Source: Acididesulfobacillus acetoxydans
Lineage (GTDB): Bacteria; Bacillota; Desulfitobacteriia; Desulfitobacteriales; Desulfitobacteriaceae
NCBI RefSeq assembly: GCF_900016645.1
Contig: NZ_CDGJ01000002.1
DNA length: 64,000 nt
Reading direction: 5' to 3' (one strand)
Numbering within the stretch: the stretch's first letter is position 1; every line of letters starts with the position of its first letter. Below the pieces are notes generated by a model, which saw only the letters and a program-made list of their open reading frames with translations, was not told where the DNA came from and did no database searches. Of the stretch, positions 42,894 through 51,643 are shown one piece after another. Both the position numbers and the translations under genes were made by a program.

Positions 42894-43940
42894 ATGGAAT
42901 TCACGTGTCCGGTCGACACACTGCGGCCGCATTGTTTTGCTCTGTTAGTTGCTGCCGGCGTACCGGAACAAGAGGCAGAGATCGCAGCGGGTATCTTGCT
43001 CGACACAAGCCTTGAAGGAATTGATACACATGGTGTGAGCCGATTGCCGGTGTATCTTTCATGCCTGGAGAAGGGTCGGATAAATCCCCGGCCTCAGATC
43101 AAAATAGTTAAAGAGGGTGCGGTGGCGAAGGTGGATGGTGACAACGGCCTGGGACAGCTGGTTGCCGCAAGGTCTATGTCTGTGGCAATGGATTTGGCCA
43201 AGGAATTTGGCGTTGGCTTTGTTGTGACCCGCCGCAGCAACCATTTCGGTGCGGCTTCTTACTATTGCAAAATGGCGGCAGGAAGGGGAATGTTAGGGAT
43301 TGTCTTGACCAACGCCCCTCCGGCAATGCCTCCTTGGGGAGGAAAGTCTGCCTATTTTGGGACGAATCCCATCGCCTTTGGGATTCCTAATGGCGGGTTT
43401 CCCGTGGTTGTCGATTTGTCCTCTTCCCATGTTGCGCGCGGGAACATTATTCTGGCGGCGAAAGAAGGCCGACCGATACCCTTGGGCTGGGCGATTGACA
43501 AGGATGGCCAGCCGACTACTGATCCACAGGCGGCGCTTGAAGGAGGTGCCGTGCTGCCGGTTGGAGGTGCTAAAGGATACGCCCTCGCCTTGGCTATTGA
43601 GGTCATGACCGGTATTTTGTCGGGATCAGCCTATGGGGATGGGGTGGGGTTCATCTATGACGAGAAAACGGACCCCGCCGATGTCAGCCACTCGTTCATT
43701 GCCTTGGATATTTCCCGTATTATGCCGGAAAACGCGTTTCTCAGCCGAATGGAGGAGATGATCAGGGGGGTCAAAGCTGTTCCGGTGGCGGCCGGGGCCG
43801 CCGGGATCCGCGTCCCCGGTGAAAAACGTTATGAAACGTATCAAATTCGTGTGAAAAAGGGTATTCCCATGGGTCCGAGTCTGCTCCATGAGCTGCGGCA
43901 GACGGCGGCTCGCTTGGGAGTCAAGCCTTTAAATTGTTAG
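42894..43940 (+). CDS. Ldh2/malate dehydrogenase-family oxidoreductase, candidate (R)-sulfolactate dehydrogenase (ComC-like)
   Basis: This 348-residue NAD(P)-dependent 2-hydroxyacid dehydrogenase is of the Ldh_2 family (not Rossmann type). Diagnostic features are GIDTHGVSRLPVYL near the N-terminus, the catalytic H117 in SNHFGAASYY, FGTNPIAFGIP and GGAKGYALALAIEVMTGILSG. ComC, the (R)-sulfolactate dehydrogenase, belongs to this family; malate, ureidoglycolate and diketogulonate reductases do too. ATG 42894 follows GGGGG at 10 bases. The stop overlaps that of the convergent aldolase gene by four bases. Role in sulfolactate interconversion is inferred from context. Confidence 0.82.
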   Translation: MEFTCPVDTLRPHCFALLVAAGVPEQEAEIAAGILLDTSLEGIDTHGVSRLPVYLSCLEKGRINPRPQIKIVKEGAVAKVDGDNGLGQLVAARSMSVAMDLAKEFGVGFVVTRRSNHFGAASYYCKMAAGRGMLGIVLTNAPPAMPPWGGKSAYFGTNPIAFGIPNGGFPVVVDLSSSHVARGNIILAAKEGRPIPLGWAIDKDGQPTTDPQAALEGGAVLPVGGAKGYALALAIEVMTGILSGSAYGDGVGFIYDEKTDPADVSHSFIALDISRIMPENAFLSRMEEMIRGVKAVPVAAGAAGIRVPGEKRYETYQIRVKKGIPMGPSLLHELRQTAARLGVKPLNC

Positions 43941-44782
43941 GCCCTACCGGCAGAGCCGCACATTTGGATTTTTTGTTCGACAACCCGAGCAACCCCCGCA
44001 CGGGTCTTTACCGCTGCTTTCCAAGGTTCCTGTTCATGCCCTAAAGCTTCTGACATCCATCTGGCCCAGGCAACCTTAAGTTCTGTACCGATATTGACTT
44101 TTGTGATACCACAGCTGATAGCCTCACGAACCATGGCGTCGGGTATCCCTGACCCGCCGTGGAGGACCAGGGGAATCTTTAGGGCAGCTGCCAGTTTTTT
44201 AATCAAGTGAAAGTCAATTTTCGGCGGTCGTTTATACAAGCCGTGGGCGCTTCCGACGGCGGGAGCCAAAATGTCGATGCCGCTGTCCCGTACCAATTTA
44301 GCGGCTTCGTCGGGGTCGGCGAGGCCCATGTCAGGGTTAGTTCCGGTTTCCCGATTGTCTTCGACACCTCCGATGTGTCCCAGTTCCGCTTCTGCCGTTG
44401 CTCCCCGCTCATGGGCCAGTTTTGCGGTTTGATAGGCCAGGGCAATGTTCTCGTCCAGAGGGCGGGACGAGGCATCAAGCATGACGGAAGTGAATCCGTT
44501 GTCCAATGCCCATTTGATCCAATGGAGGCTGTCGCTGTGGTCGAGGTGTAAAGCGACGGGTACGTTGGCGTCCTTCGCCGCTTCTCGGGCCATAGCAGCA
44601 GCGGCGACCCGCCCGATCTTCTCCAAGTAAATGGGACTGATTTGCAGGATCACTGGCGAGCGGCTTTTTTCCGCGGTCTCAATTATGGCCTGCAGGATCT
44701 CCAGGTTATGGAAGTTTAGGGCCGGAATGGCGTATTTTCCCTGTTTGGCGTGGTTGAGCAGGTGAATTGATGGTTCTAACAC
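43937..44782 (-). CDS. Class II (zinc) ketose-bisphosphate-type aldolase
   Basis: This 281-residue aldolase is of the FbaA/KbaY/GatY family. It has zinc ligands in ALHLDHSDS, AEAELGHIGGVED, SAHGLYKRPPKIDF and LHGGSGIPD, and INIGTEL-like VNIGTELKVAW for phosphate binding. It cleaves a ketose phosphate to DHAP plus an aldehyde; the short KbaY/GatY form suggests tagatose-1,6-bisphosphate or a similar sugar. GTG at 44780-44782 has GAGGAGG upstream. It is divergent from the GntR gene at 45133, with palindromes between, so it is probably that regulator's target. Confidence 0.9.
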   Translation of the reverse strand: MLEPSIHLLNHAKQGKYAIPALNFHNLEILQAIIETAEKSRSPVILQISPIYLEKIGRVAAAAMAREAAKDANVPVALHLDHSDSLHWIKWALDNGFTSVMLDASSRPLDENIALAYQTAKLAHERGATAEAELGHIGGVEDNRETGTNPDMGLADPDEAAKLVRDSGIDILAPAVGSAHGLYKRPPKIDFHLIKKLAAALKIPLVLHGGSGIPDAMVREAISCGITKVNIGTELKVAWARWMSEALGHEQEPWKAAVKTRAGVARVVEQKIQMCGSAGRA

Positions 44783-44827
44783 TAAAATTCCTCCTCACGG
44801 CAATTAGATGGCTGCTCAATATTTCCC

Positions 44828-44857
44828 TTGACAAGGGCAATACTAGCACACTATAAT
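44828..44857 (+). promoter_or_regulatory. Promoter reading toward the GntR regulator
   Basis: TTGACA at 44828-44833 and TATAAT at 44852-44857, spacing 18, are both consensus boxes. The start would lie inside the palindrome that follows, suggesting autoregulation. No supported gene lies in the 270-base leader. Confidence 0.65.
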
Positions 44858-44863
44858 ATTATT

Positions 44864-44889
44864 GTAAATATGCAATATTACATATTTAC
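44864..44889. promoter_or_regulatory. Palindromic operator between aldolase and regulator genes
   Basis: GTAAATATG and CATATTTAC form exact 9-bp arms around CAATATTA. It sits right after the -10 box of the preceding promoter. Confidence 0.65.
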
Positions 44890-45081
44890 GAAATATGCTC
44901 ACCAAGTACATTGGACCAATTTCACAAAAAGCCTCAGGGCCACAGAATTCCCAATATTCTGGGTCGGCGGACATCTCCCTAGCCTGACCCCGATGAGGAC
45001 CAAGAAGGACTAAAGAGGGGGGATGAAAAAACCAAAGGCTCCTTGATCATTGACGGCAAGGCAGTTATCGGCTAATCTAAT

Positions 45082-45097
45082 AATATTGTGCAATATT
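45082..45097. promoter_or_regulatory. Second palindromic operator, upstream of the GntR gene
   Basis: AATATTG-TG-CAATATT has exact 7-bp arms and shares the CAATATT core with the operator at 44864-44889. It lies 36 bases before the GntR start. Confidence 0.65.
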
Positions 45098-45132
45098 GCC
45101 ATATATGGTTAAGGAAAAGGAGTCTAATTAAG

Positions 45133-45900
45133 ATGGATTTGAGAACGGAATCTATCCCCTTACACTACCAGTTGACAAACAGGTTGCGAGACGGTATCAG
45201 AGACGGCGTTTGGAGCTTGGGCGAACTTTTTCCTACGGACAAGGAACTCATGCAACAGTATGGGGTGAGCAGTACCACGGTCAGACGCGCTGTGGGACAG
45301 CTGGTGCAAGAAGGGCTGCTGGAGCGCAAAGCGGGGAAGGGGACCTTTGTCCGGAAAAAACCGGTTGAAGAAACATTGGGGCTTTTAACGGGTTTTTTCG
45401 AAGAAATGAGCAGTCGTGGCTTTACGCCGAGCGCTGCGGTACTCAATCTATCCGTCGTCGAATTGACGCCGAAAGAGGTGGAGAAGGTACCCCTATTAAG
45501 TGTCTTCAGGAACAGAAAGGTTTTTTTAATCGAAAAAATACAAAAGTTGAACGATGAACCCATTGCTTACTTGCGGAGCTATTGGCCTTACGAACATGGC
45601 GCGCGTATGGCGGAATTTGATCTCACGAAAGTGGGGTTGTATGAGATTGCGACCAAAGAGCTCCATCTAGTTTTAACCCGGGCCGAGGAGACTATCGGTT
45701 CGGATATTGCCCGCAAAAAGGTGGCAGAGCATCTTGGCGTGAGGGTCGGTTTTCCCATCCTCACGATGGATCGTATTGCCTTCAGCGGCACAGAACCCGT
45801 GGAAGTCTCGCTCAATTCATACCGTGCCGATAGATATATGTACAAGATCACGCTCCATCAACACAGAACCAACAATATTGAAGGAATTTATCTCTCCTGA
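45133..45900 (+). CDS. GntR-family (HutC/UTRA type) regulator
   Basis: This 255-residue regulator has an N-terminal winged helix (PLHYQLTNRLRDGIRDGVWS, LMQQYGVSSTTVRRAVGQLV) and a UTRA effector domain (about 85-245; RVFLIEKIQKLNDEPIAYLR-like region). UTRA regulators sense sugar phosphates or related small molecules. AAAAGGAGT stands upstream of ATG 45133. Its position opposite the class II aldolase and the shared palindromes suggest control of that gene, with a phosphorylated sugar as inducer. Confidence 0.92.
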   Translation: MDLRTESIPLHYQLTNRLRDGIRDGVWSLGELFPTDKELMQQYGVSSTTVRRAVGQLVQEGLLERKAGKGTFVRKKPVEETLGLLTGFFEEMSSRGFTPSAAVLNLSVVELTPKEVEKVPLLSVFRNRKVFLIEKIQKLNDEPIAYLRSYWPYEHGARMAEFDLTKVGLYEIATKELHLVLTRAEETIGSDIARKKVAEHLGVRVGFPILTMDRIAFSGTEPVEVSLNSYRADRYMYKITLHQHRTNNIEGIYLS

Positions 45901-46530
45901 AAGCTTCTATTTCACCTAGTAGTAATGTCTGGAGTTGGCAGAAATTGCTCATTAGGTTTGGACGGGGATCACGGCAGCGTTTGTGAAAACGTGATTATTA
46001 GGTGATGAAAACGAAGACGGAGAATATGCCGGATTGAATCGTAAATCCGTCGTCGGCAAAGAACCGCATCGTTAAACATTAAACCAAGGCTTTTAATTAA
46101 ATGAACAACGAGTTAAACGAGCGATAATAGCATATATACTGAACCATTTGGAATATAATACTTGTCAACATCGCAGCCGAATCAAAACACTTGCCATTAG
46201 TAATCTCCTCAACTCCCCTGTTCAGGCTGCTCCGCTAATCAGTATGATTATAATTAACTGCTCAGTACATCCGAATTTACAAAACTATGTCAGGGAGTCT
46301 GTGTCGGTTCCAATAGCAGTATCTTAATTCTTGGGAGTGCTTGTTTGGTGGCGATTAATGCCGAGATTATGAAACATGGGTTGAGTCAGGTAGAAGATAT
46401 GATAGTGGCCTATTTCAATTCTGGTTACATTCCCGGTAAGTGTTTCGTCATCTTTCTTGCTGATTATAACTATGGGGATAAATGTCTGATCACTAGCGGT
46501 ACCTTACGAAATATTACTTTTCTAATTCAA
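45901..46530. other. Intergenic region, probably decayed DNA
   Basis: The only frame of note is 46345-46542 (65 codons, AINAEIMKHGLSQVEDMIVA), without ribosome site or recognised family. Several AT-rich segments have no other signal. It borders the broken IS element. Confidence 0.35.
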
Positions 46531-46558
46531 AGAATCCTTTGATATCAAGGGTTCCAGG
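46531..46558 (+). repeat. Imperfect direct repeat flanking the IS element, left copy
   Basis: AGAATCC-N5-TATCAAGGGTTCCAGG here corresponds to AGAATCC-N5-TATCAAGGGTTACAGG at 48455-48482. IS1634-type elements are known for long, variable target duplications, so this may be the duplicated target. Confidence 0.5.
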
Positions 46559-48454
46559 GCTAAAAACGTAGTACTAAACGCTGTAGTTTCTCAATTTTAG
46601 AGCATTGAAGAGGTTGTTTTGCTCCTGGTCCATTTCGGTCAACATCATGACTTGGACGGGTTCTTTTGACCGCCTGGCCGAGGAGTATTCAAGGGTTACT
46701 TCTTGAATCTTGGAGAGTTTTTCAAAAGCTCTGGTCAGGGACATGGAAATCTTTTCGTTTTGCAGTTCCTTCCTTATGAGCGCCGACATTAAGAGCGCGC
46801 TAAAACAGTAGAACGCATGTACTCGGATTTTTTGGTCGGTCCAGTGCAGCAATGGGTCCCAACTGACCCAGGAGGGGTCTTTCATTTGCCGGAAAGAGTT
46901 CTCTATTCCGGACTGGTCGCGGTAGGTTAAGATGACCTCTTCCGCATCCCAGTCGTCCCTATCTGTAAAGAGAATTGTTTTACCCAGGGAAGTGGCTTTA
47001 AGATCCTCAAAGGCCTCTTCGTTGAAGCGGAACTGAAGGTCAACCCATTTGTTTTCTTCTCCTACGTTCTGGAGGGTATAGCTAAACAAGGGTTTCATGT
47101 GCTGACGCAGAAGGATTCTTTGGACCTGCTTGTCTACAGACTCAGCCGTGGGCCTTTTGCCCTTCCTTTTTGCATCCTTCCATTTTAGGAGCTTTCCTTG
47201 AAGCAAGGTTAAGAGTTTCCGGGACTTTTCCATATTGGTAAAAATACCTTGGAGTTGCCCTTTCAGGAGCGTCGGATTGTAAACGGCAACGACTGTTCGT
47301 TCGGTACCCAATACCTTTTCTCGGGTTATGTAGTACTTTTAAGTCGTTCCTGTCGGCAGTCCTGATAATCCTTCAAGGGTACCGTAAGGATTTTCTTAAG
47401 ATGAGACGGCGATAAAGAAGCCACGAAGTGTAAGGGACTTGTATCGACTGTCTGAAGGTTTTTCTGGGAATTGTTGCCCTTGTCACACACTATCGTTAAG
47501 TCATCACAGGCCGCGAATAAGTCGTTAAAATGTTGGATCATCTCCCGAATAAGGCGGTCAAATTCCACCGGATCCGAGTCATTTCCCTGATAGACATCAA
47601 AAAACAAAGGAATGCCTCCCTCGCGGCTGACCATCAGGGCGAGGCCGATTTGGCGCAGGTCTGTTCTCTTCTGTTTGTTATGACCACGCTGGGGTAGGGT
47701 ACAGGGATTCGTTGTATCAATGTAAGTAAAGAAGTTGGTCGCATCGTAGAGGAGTACCCGTAAGTCAACCTGATAGATCTCCACCACCCTTTTGGCCAGT
47801 GCGATTTGCAGTTCTGTTACCTCCTCTTGGGTAATCAGGTCCATATTGTCCCAGAACCGCTGGCTGGTAAGCAGCTTTGGATCGATATTTTGAATACGCG
47901 GCAAGACCGTCGACTCATACCACTCTCCGATCTTGCTTTTGCTGGTAGGTGCCGAGCATCGGTTGCAGGCGGCCACGAGCATGTACTGCCCTACGGTAGC
48001 ACCCTGATTGCGTTTCACAACCACATCATCGACAAGCTTGACGAAGCCTAGTTTATCGGTAATGGTCAAAAGTGCGGCACTGAGGCCGAATTCCCGGCTC
48101 TTTACCGAACTTGGCCGGGGTGGTTCCGTCACCTTGCGGATAATATCGTCAAGTTTTCCGAGGTATTTTTTAGAAACGACCCTGGGTTTACCGTTCACTC
48201 GTTTTGTCTCAATAGCGTAGTAGTATGGCCTCCCGTTGACCATCTGTTTAATGAGGCCGGCCATAAGAATTCCCTCCTCGCGATTAATTTAAGCAATATA
48301 TATTAAACTATATCGCGAGAAGTGTCGAAAGGCAACGCGCAATATGGAACATTTTGGATCAGTCTTATAGTTTAGGTATCACATGCTTATTGTAGCTCTT
48401 CCTAACGAGCTCCAGATCGCTATTTCATTCTTGGGCACTACAATTCTAAGTTGA
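46559..48454 (-). mobile_element. IS1634-family insertion sequence, inactive (approximate ends)
   Basis: The element is defined by the transposase remnant on the minus strand and by the flanking imperfect direct repeats. Clear terminal inverted repeats were not found, so the ends are approximate. An 8-bp inverted repeat CTCGCGAT/ATCGCGAG lies at 48277-48319 just upstream of the transposase start. Confidence 0.6.
46574..48264 (-). pseudogene. IS1634/IS4-type transposase, frameshifted
   Basis: Two frames together make one transposase of about 560 residues. The first (48264 to 47326) has the N-terminal MAGLIKQMVNGRPYYYAIET, the first DDE aspartate in LLYDATNFF and the second in VCDKGNNS. The second (from about 47343 to 46574) has the catalytic glutamate region YRDQSGIENSFRQMK. 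The break lies in ACTTAAAAGTAC near 47340 and is a one-base shift into the -1 frame, with no good slippery heptamer in register. GGAGGGAATTCT precedes the start. The element is probably dead unless frameshifting occurs. Confidence 0.85.
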
Positions 48455-48482
48455 AGAATCCAGTATTATCAAGGGTTACAGG
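48455..48482 (+). repeat. Imperfect direct repeat flanking the IS element, right copy
   Basis: This is the partner of 46531-46558 with the same orientation. A further shared GGCTAAAAAC lies just beyond each copy, but 22 bases farther away here. Confidence 0.5.
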
Positions 48483-48661
48483 TCCAGCTTCAACGCAAAA
48501 TAGGCTAAAAACTTTTTATTTCGTAAACTCCCGCTAGACGAAAGGATCAATATGGCTCGAATTTCGGGAATGTTGCTGGTGCCTAGCGGGATTACATTTA
48601 TAAGGAGTACATGCCAAAAACTCACATGGTTTAGAAAGTTCTGGAGGTGTTTGATTGATTC

Positions 48662-49834
48662 ATGAAAACAAATGTAGCAATTGTTCAAGCCGGCGGTCCC
48701 ACATCCGTGTTGAATGCAAGTTTAGCAGGTTTTTTGGAAGCAGCAGCTTCTTCTAATCAATATAAGGAGATTCTTGGTTTTCAGAATGGGATTGAGGGTT
48801 TGATTACAAATAGAACTGTTCGTTTGGATGGGCTTGGTAAAGCTCAGATTGGTGCTCTTAAATTCCAACAAGGGGCGGTTCTTGGGGCGGGGCGATATCC
48901 GTTGCTTGCTCAAGGATTGACAAGTATACGAACTAACCTGCGGCAGCGTGGCATAAGCCAGTTAGTACTAGTCGGCGGCAACGGGACAATGTGGGCTGCT
49001 GACCAAATTGGCTCTGCCTGCTCAGACGTTCAAGTGGTTGGAATTCCGAAAACAGTGGATAACGATCTTTGGGGAACAGACCATTCTCCAGGCTATCTGA
49101 GTGCTGCCAAATTTGTTGGTGAAGGCATCAAATCGTTAGCGCTGGATCTCTGGTCGATACGTAATTTTGAACGCGTCCGGGTAGTGGAGGTGATGGGGCG
49201 GAATGTCGGTTGGCTAGCAGCCGCGGCCAGCCTGGTCGAAAATTCCTTGTCAGAGTTTCCACCGATTCATATTTATGTTCCGGAGCATAAGTTCTATTTC
49301 GAAAAGTTTTTTGCTAAGGTCAATGAACATCTGCAGACGTACCCTTGCCTGTTGGTGGTTGTAAGTGAAGGGGTTCGTAATGAATCTGGAAATCCGATTT
49401 CGGAATACGAAATTGGGGGAAGCACGAGTAGTACGATTCCGGGAGGAGTAGCTCAATTATTGTCTTCGGAGTTACGCGACTGCGGAATTCCATCGCGCGG
49501 TGAGAATTTAGGGACTCTCCAGCGGTCGAATACTTGGACAGTCTGTGAGCGGGATCGCCAGGAAGCCATATTCTTAGGAGGACAGGCTGTTAAAGTTTTG
49601 CAAGAAGGCAACAGCAATGTCATGTTGGGTTTGCAGGGTAAGGCCGTTGGCTTAACCGATGAAGCTAGGGTTCAATTGGTGACCTTCCGGAATGTTGCAG
49701 GAATGGAGCGCCCTTTAGATCCCAACTTTTTGACAGAGTACGGAATTGACCAGTCTTTTATGGCCTGGTTGCAGAGCAGGATGGGAGAACCATTGGCGAG
49801 TTCTGACAGTGAACGCCAGGTGGTGTGGATATGA
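48662..49834 (+). CDS. 6-phosphofructokinase-family protein (PPi-dependent-like group)
   Basis: This 390-residue PFK-family enzyme would phosphorylate a ketose phosphate. Motifs are VAIVQAGGPTSVLNASLAGF at the N-terminus, GIPKTVDNDLWGTDHSPG, the PPi-PFK-like KTVDND, and MGRNVGWLAAAASLVENS. The phosphate/metal loop is GGNGT, where ATP-PFKs have GGDGS and classical PPi-PFKs GGDDS; the Asn is unusual. GGAGGTG precedes ATG 48662. Codon usage is more AT-rich than the left half of the window. Downstream genes are an ABC sugar importer and sugar-acid enzymes; a fragment of a second PFK lies at 59551. Substrate and donor are uncertain. Confidence 0.85.
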   Translation: MKTNVAIVQAGGPTSVLNASLAGFLEAAASSNQYKEILGFQNGIEGLITNRTVRLDGLGKAQIGALKFQQGAVLGAGRYPLLAQGLTSIRTNLRQRGISQLVLVGGNGTMWAADQIGSACSDVQVVGIPKTVDNDLWGTDHSPGYLSAAKFVGEGIKSLALDLWSIRNFERVRVVEVMGRNVGWLAAAASLVENSLSEFPPIHIYVPEHKFYFEKFFAKVNEHLQTYPCLLVVVSEGVRNESGNPISEYEIGGSTSSTIPGGVAQLLSSELRDCGIPSRGENLGTLQRSNTWTVCERDRQEAIFLGGQAVKVLQEGNSNVMLGLQGKAVGLTDEARVQLVTFRNVAGMERPLDPNFLTEYGIDQSFMAWLQSRMGEPLASSDSERQVVWI

Positions 49835-49960
49835 TTAACAAGTTTTCGCTGATAAGACGAATATTAATGAAAAGGAGCTGATCACGGATGTTCTGCCTTT
49901 TCGTACTGAGAAATTTACATTTTTCGTTGTGTCACTCTCCCTAATATGTTTCTCGTTAGG

Positions 49961-50095
49961 TAGAGTCCCCTGAAAAACAGCTAATTCGAAGAAATCTCGG
50001 CCAAAGATATCCAACCTAACCCGCATGAATAAAGGGTTTACCAGCGAAGGCGTTGGCTGGATGTTATAAAGTAGGGACTTTTTCAGGGGAATCTA
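49961..50095. repeat. MITE-like element with 17-bp terminal inverted repeats
   Basis: TAGAGTCCCCTGAAAAA at 49961-49977 is inverted as TTTTTCAGGGGAATCTA at 50079-50095 (16 of 17 match). The 135-base unit has no gene and lies in the 470-base gap between the PFK and solute-binding protein genes. It is probably a non-autonomous IS derivative. Confidence 0.55.
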
Positions 50096-50305
50096 GGTAG
50101 TGCGAATGCAGTCGCCCATTTCTGGTGAGGTCGTTGGGGTGCCTATCTCATCATCAGGCAACATTCGGGCTTTTCCGGAGGTAAACAAAAATAGAGCAAA
50201 TAGAGGGTGCTTGTGTGGATGTTTCCTACGAAAAAAAAGAGTCAAAAGTTAAAAGAGTTGATGTTGACGTAATTCCGGGAATTTATAAAAAGGGAGGGAC
50301 TTTAA

Positions 50306-51643
50306 GTGAATAACACCAAGAGAACAATATCCTTAGTATCAACCATAACCATTATGGTGCTGTTAATGGCTCTTGTTTCTGGGTGTGGTCAGGTTACCCA
50401 AGCAAGTCTTAATGGTGGGAAAACTAATAAACAATCCGAGACGATTACAGTTTTGGCAGAAAAACACCCGTGGACTACTGCAATCCAACCCTATATTCCT
50501 GAGTTTGAGAAACAGACGGGCATAAAAGTTAATCTAATGATCCTCTCAGAACAACAGCAACGAGATAAAAGTTTAATGACTTTGCAAGCGAAGAGTCCTG
50601 ATATAGATGTGTTCATGTCCCTCAAATCCCTCGAAGGTTTGGCTTATGAAAAGGCAGGCTTTTATGAGGATTTAGATAAGTATATCAGGGATGCAAAATT
50701 GACTCCGGCGGACTATAAAGTCAACGATTTCATGAAAGGACCTTTTGATGGAGAACGTATTGAAGGCAAGCTCGTAGGGATTCCAATTATTGTAGAGGGA
50801 CCTGTCGTTTTTTATAGAAAAGACTTGTTTGCGCAGTACAATATTCCTATTCCTAAAACACTAAATGACCTTGTAAGGGCAGCACAAACGGTTGAACAAA
50901 AAAGCAAGGGGCGCATCTATGGAGTTGCACTTAGAGGTCTAGCGCCAGCGGTGAGTTACACCTTTGGGACATTCTTTCATAACATGGGTTTAGAGTGGTT
51001 CGATAGTAACGGTAACCTTAACTTTAATAAGCCTGGAGCGGTCAAAGCAATAGACACGTACTGCACCCTTGCAGCAAAATATGGCCCGCCTGGAGCCGTA
51101 AACAATAACTTTTATCAATCTTCTTCCTTGTTTGCTCAGGGTAAGGTCGCTATGGAAATTGATGCTTCCAATGAATTAGCATCAATAACAGATCCCAATA
51201 ATTCTAAAGTAATAGGTAAAATTGGAGTATTTCCTATTCCAGCCGGACCAGGAGGTAATCACCCAACAGTGCTACAGTGGGGGATTTCAATGTCGGCATA
51301 TTCACAGCACAAAGATGCTGCCTGGGAATTTATTCGCTGGGCAACTAGTCCGGATATGCAATTAAAGCTGGCGTTAAAAGGTATTGCGAGTCCCAGATCC
51401 TCTACGTGGGAAAATACCCAATTTAAAGCGTCTCTTAGGGATGCTACAAAAAAAGAGTGGGCTAAAACTCTCGAGTTCATAATGAAGAATGGAAATCCGG
51501 AAGTTGGACCGCCGGCAATAAAGGAAGCCGCAGTGAGACAAGTTATCGGGAACAACATTGACAAAGTCATGCTGGGTTCTGAGACACCTCAACAGGCAGC
51601 TGACGCGATTCAACAAGGTGTGACGGAGGTTATTAAACAATAA
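50306..51643 (+). CDS. ABC transporter solute-binding lipoprotein (family 1)
   Basis: This 445-residue lipoprotein has an N-terminal hydrophobic signal and lipobox VSGC with C27 as lipid anchor. The mature part has the solute-binding fold: ITVLAEKHPWTTAIQPYIPE, GKLVGIPIIVEGPVVFYRKD, and a tail region SAYSQHKDAAWEFIRWATSP. GTG 50306 follows AAGGGAGGG. The last base overlaps the first of the permease start (TAATG), so the three importer genes form a tight operon. The absent ATPase may be shared. The downstream oxidative enzymes suggest a sugar or sulfosugar ligand. Confidence 0.9.
   Translation: MNNTKRTISLVSTITIMVLLMALVSGCGQVTQASLNGGKTNKQSETITVLAEKHPWTTAIQPYIPEFEKQTGIKVNLMILSEQQQRDKSLMTLQAKSPDIDVFMSLKSLEGLAYEKAGFYEDLDKYIRDAKLTPADYKVNDFMKGPFDGERIEGKLVGIPIIVEGPVVFYRKDLFAQYNIPIPKTLNDLVRAAQTVEQKSKGRIYGVALRGLAPAVSYTFGTFFHNMGLEWFDSNGNLNFNKPGAVKAIDTYCTLAAKYGPPGAVNNNFYQSSSLFAQGKVAMEIDASNELASITDPNNSKVIGKIGVFPIPAGPGGNHPTVLQWGISMSAYSQHKDAAWEFIRWATSPDMQLKLALKGIASPRSSTWENTQFKASLRDATKKEWAKTLEFIMKNGNPEVGPPAIKEAAVRQVIGNNIDKVMLGSETPQQAADAIQQGVTEVIKQ

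Noticed and set aside
47335..47345. Programmed -1 frameshift in the IS transposase
   Set aside because: The A run is short and no in-register X-XXY-YYZ heptamer or clear downstream structure was found; mutation is simpler.
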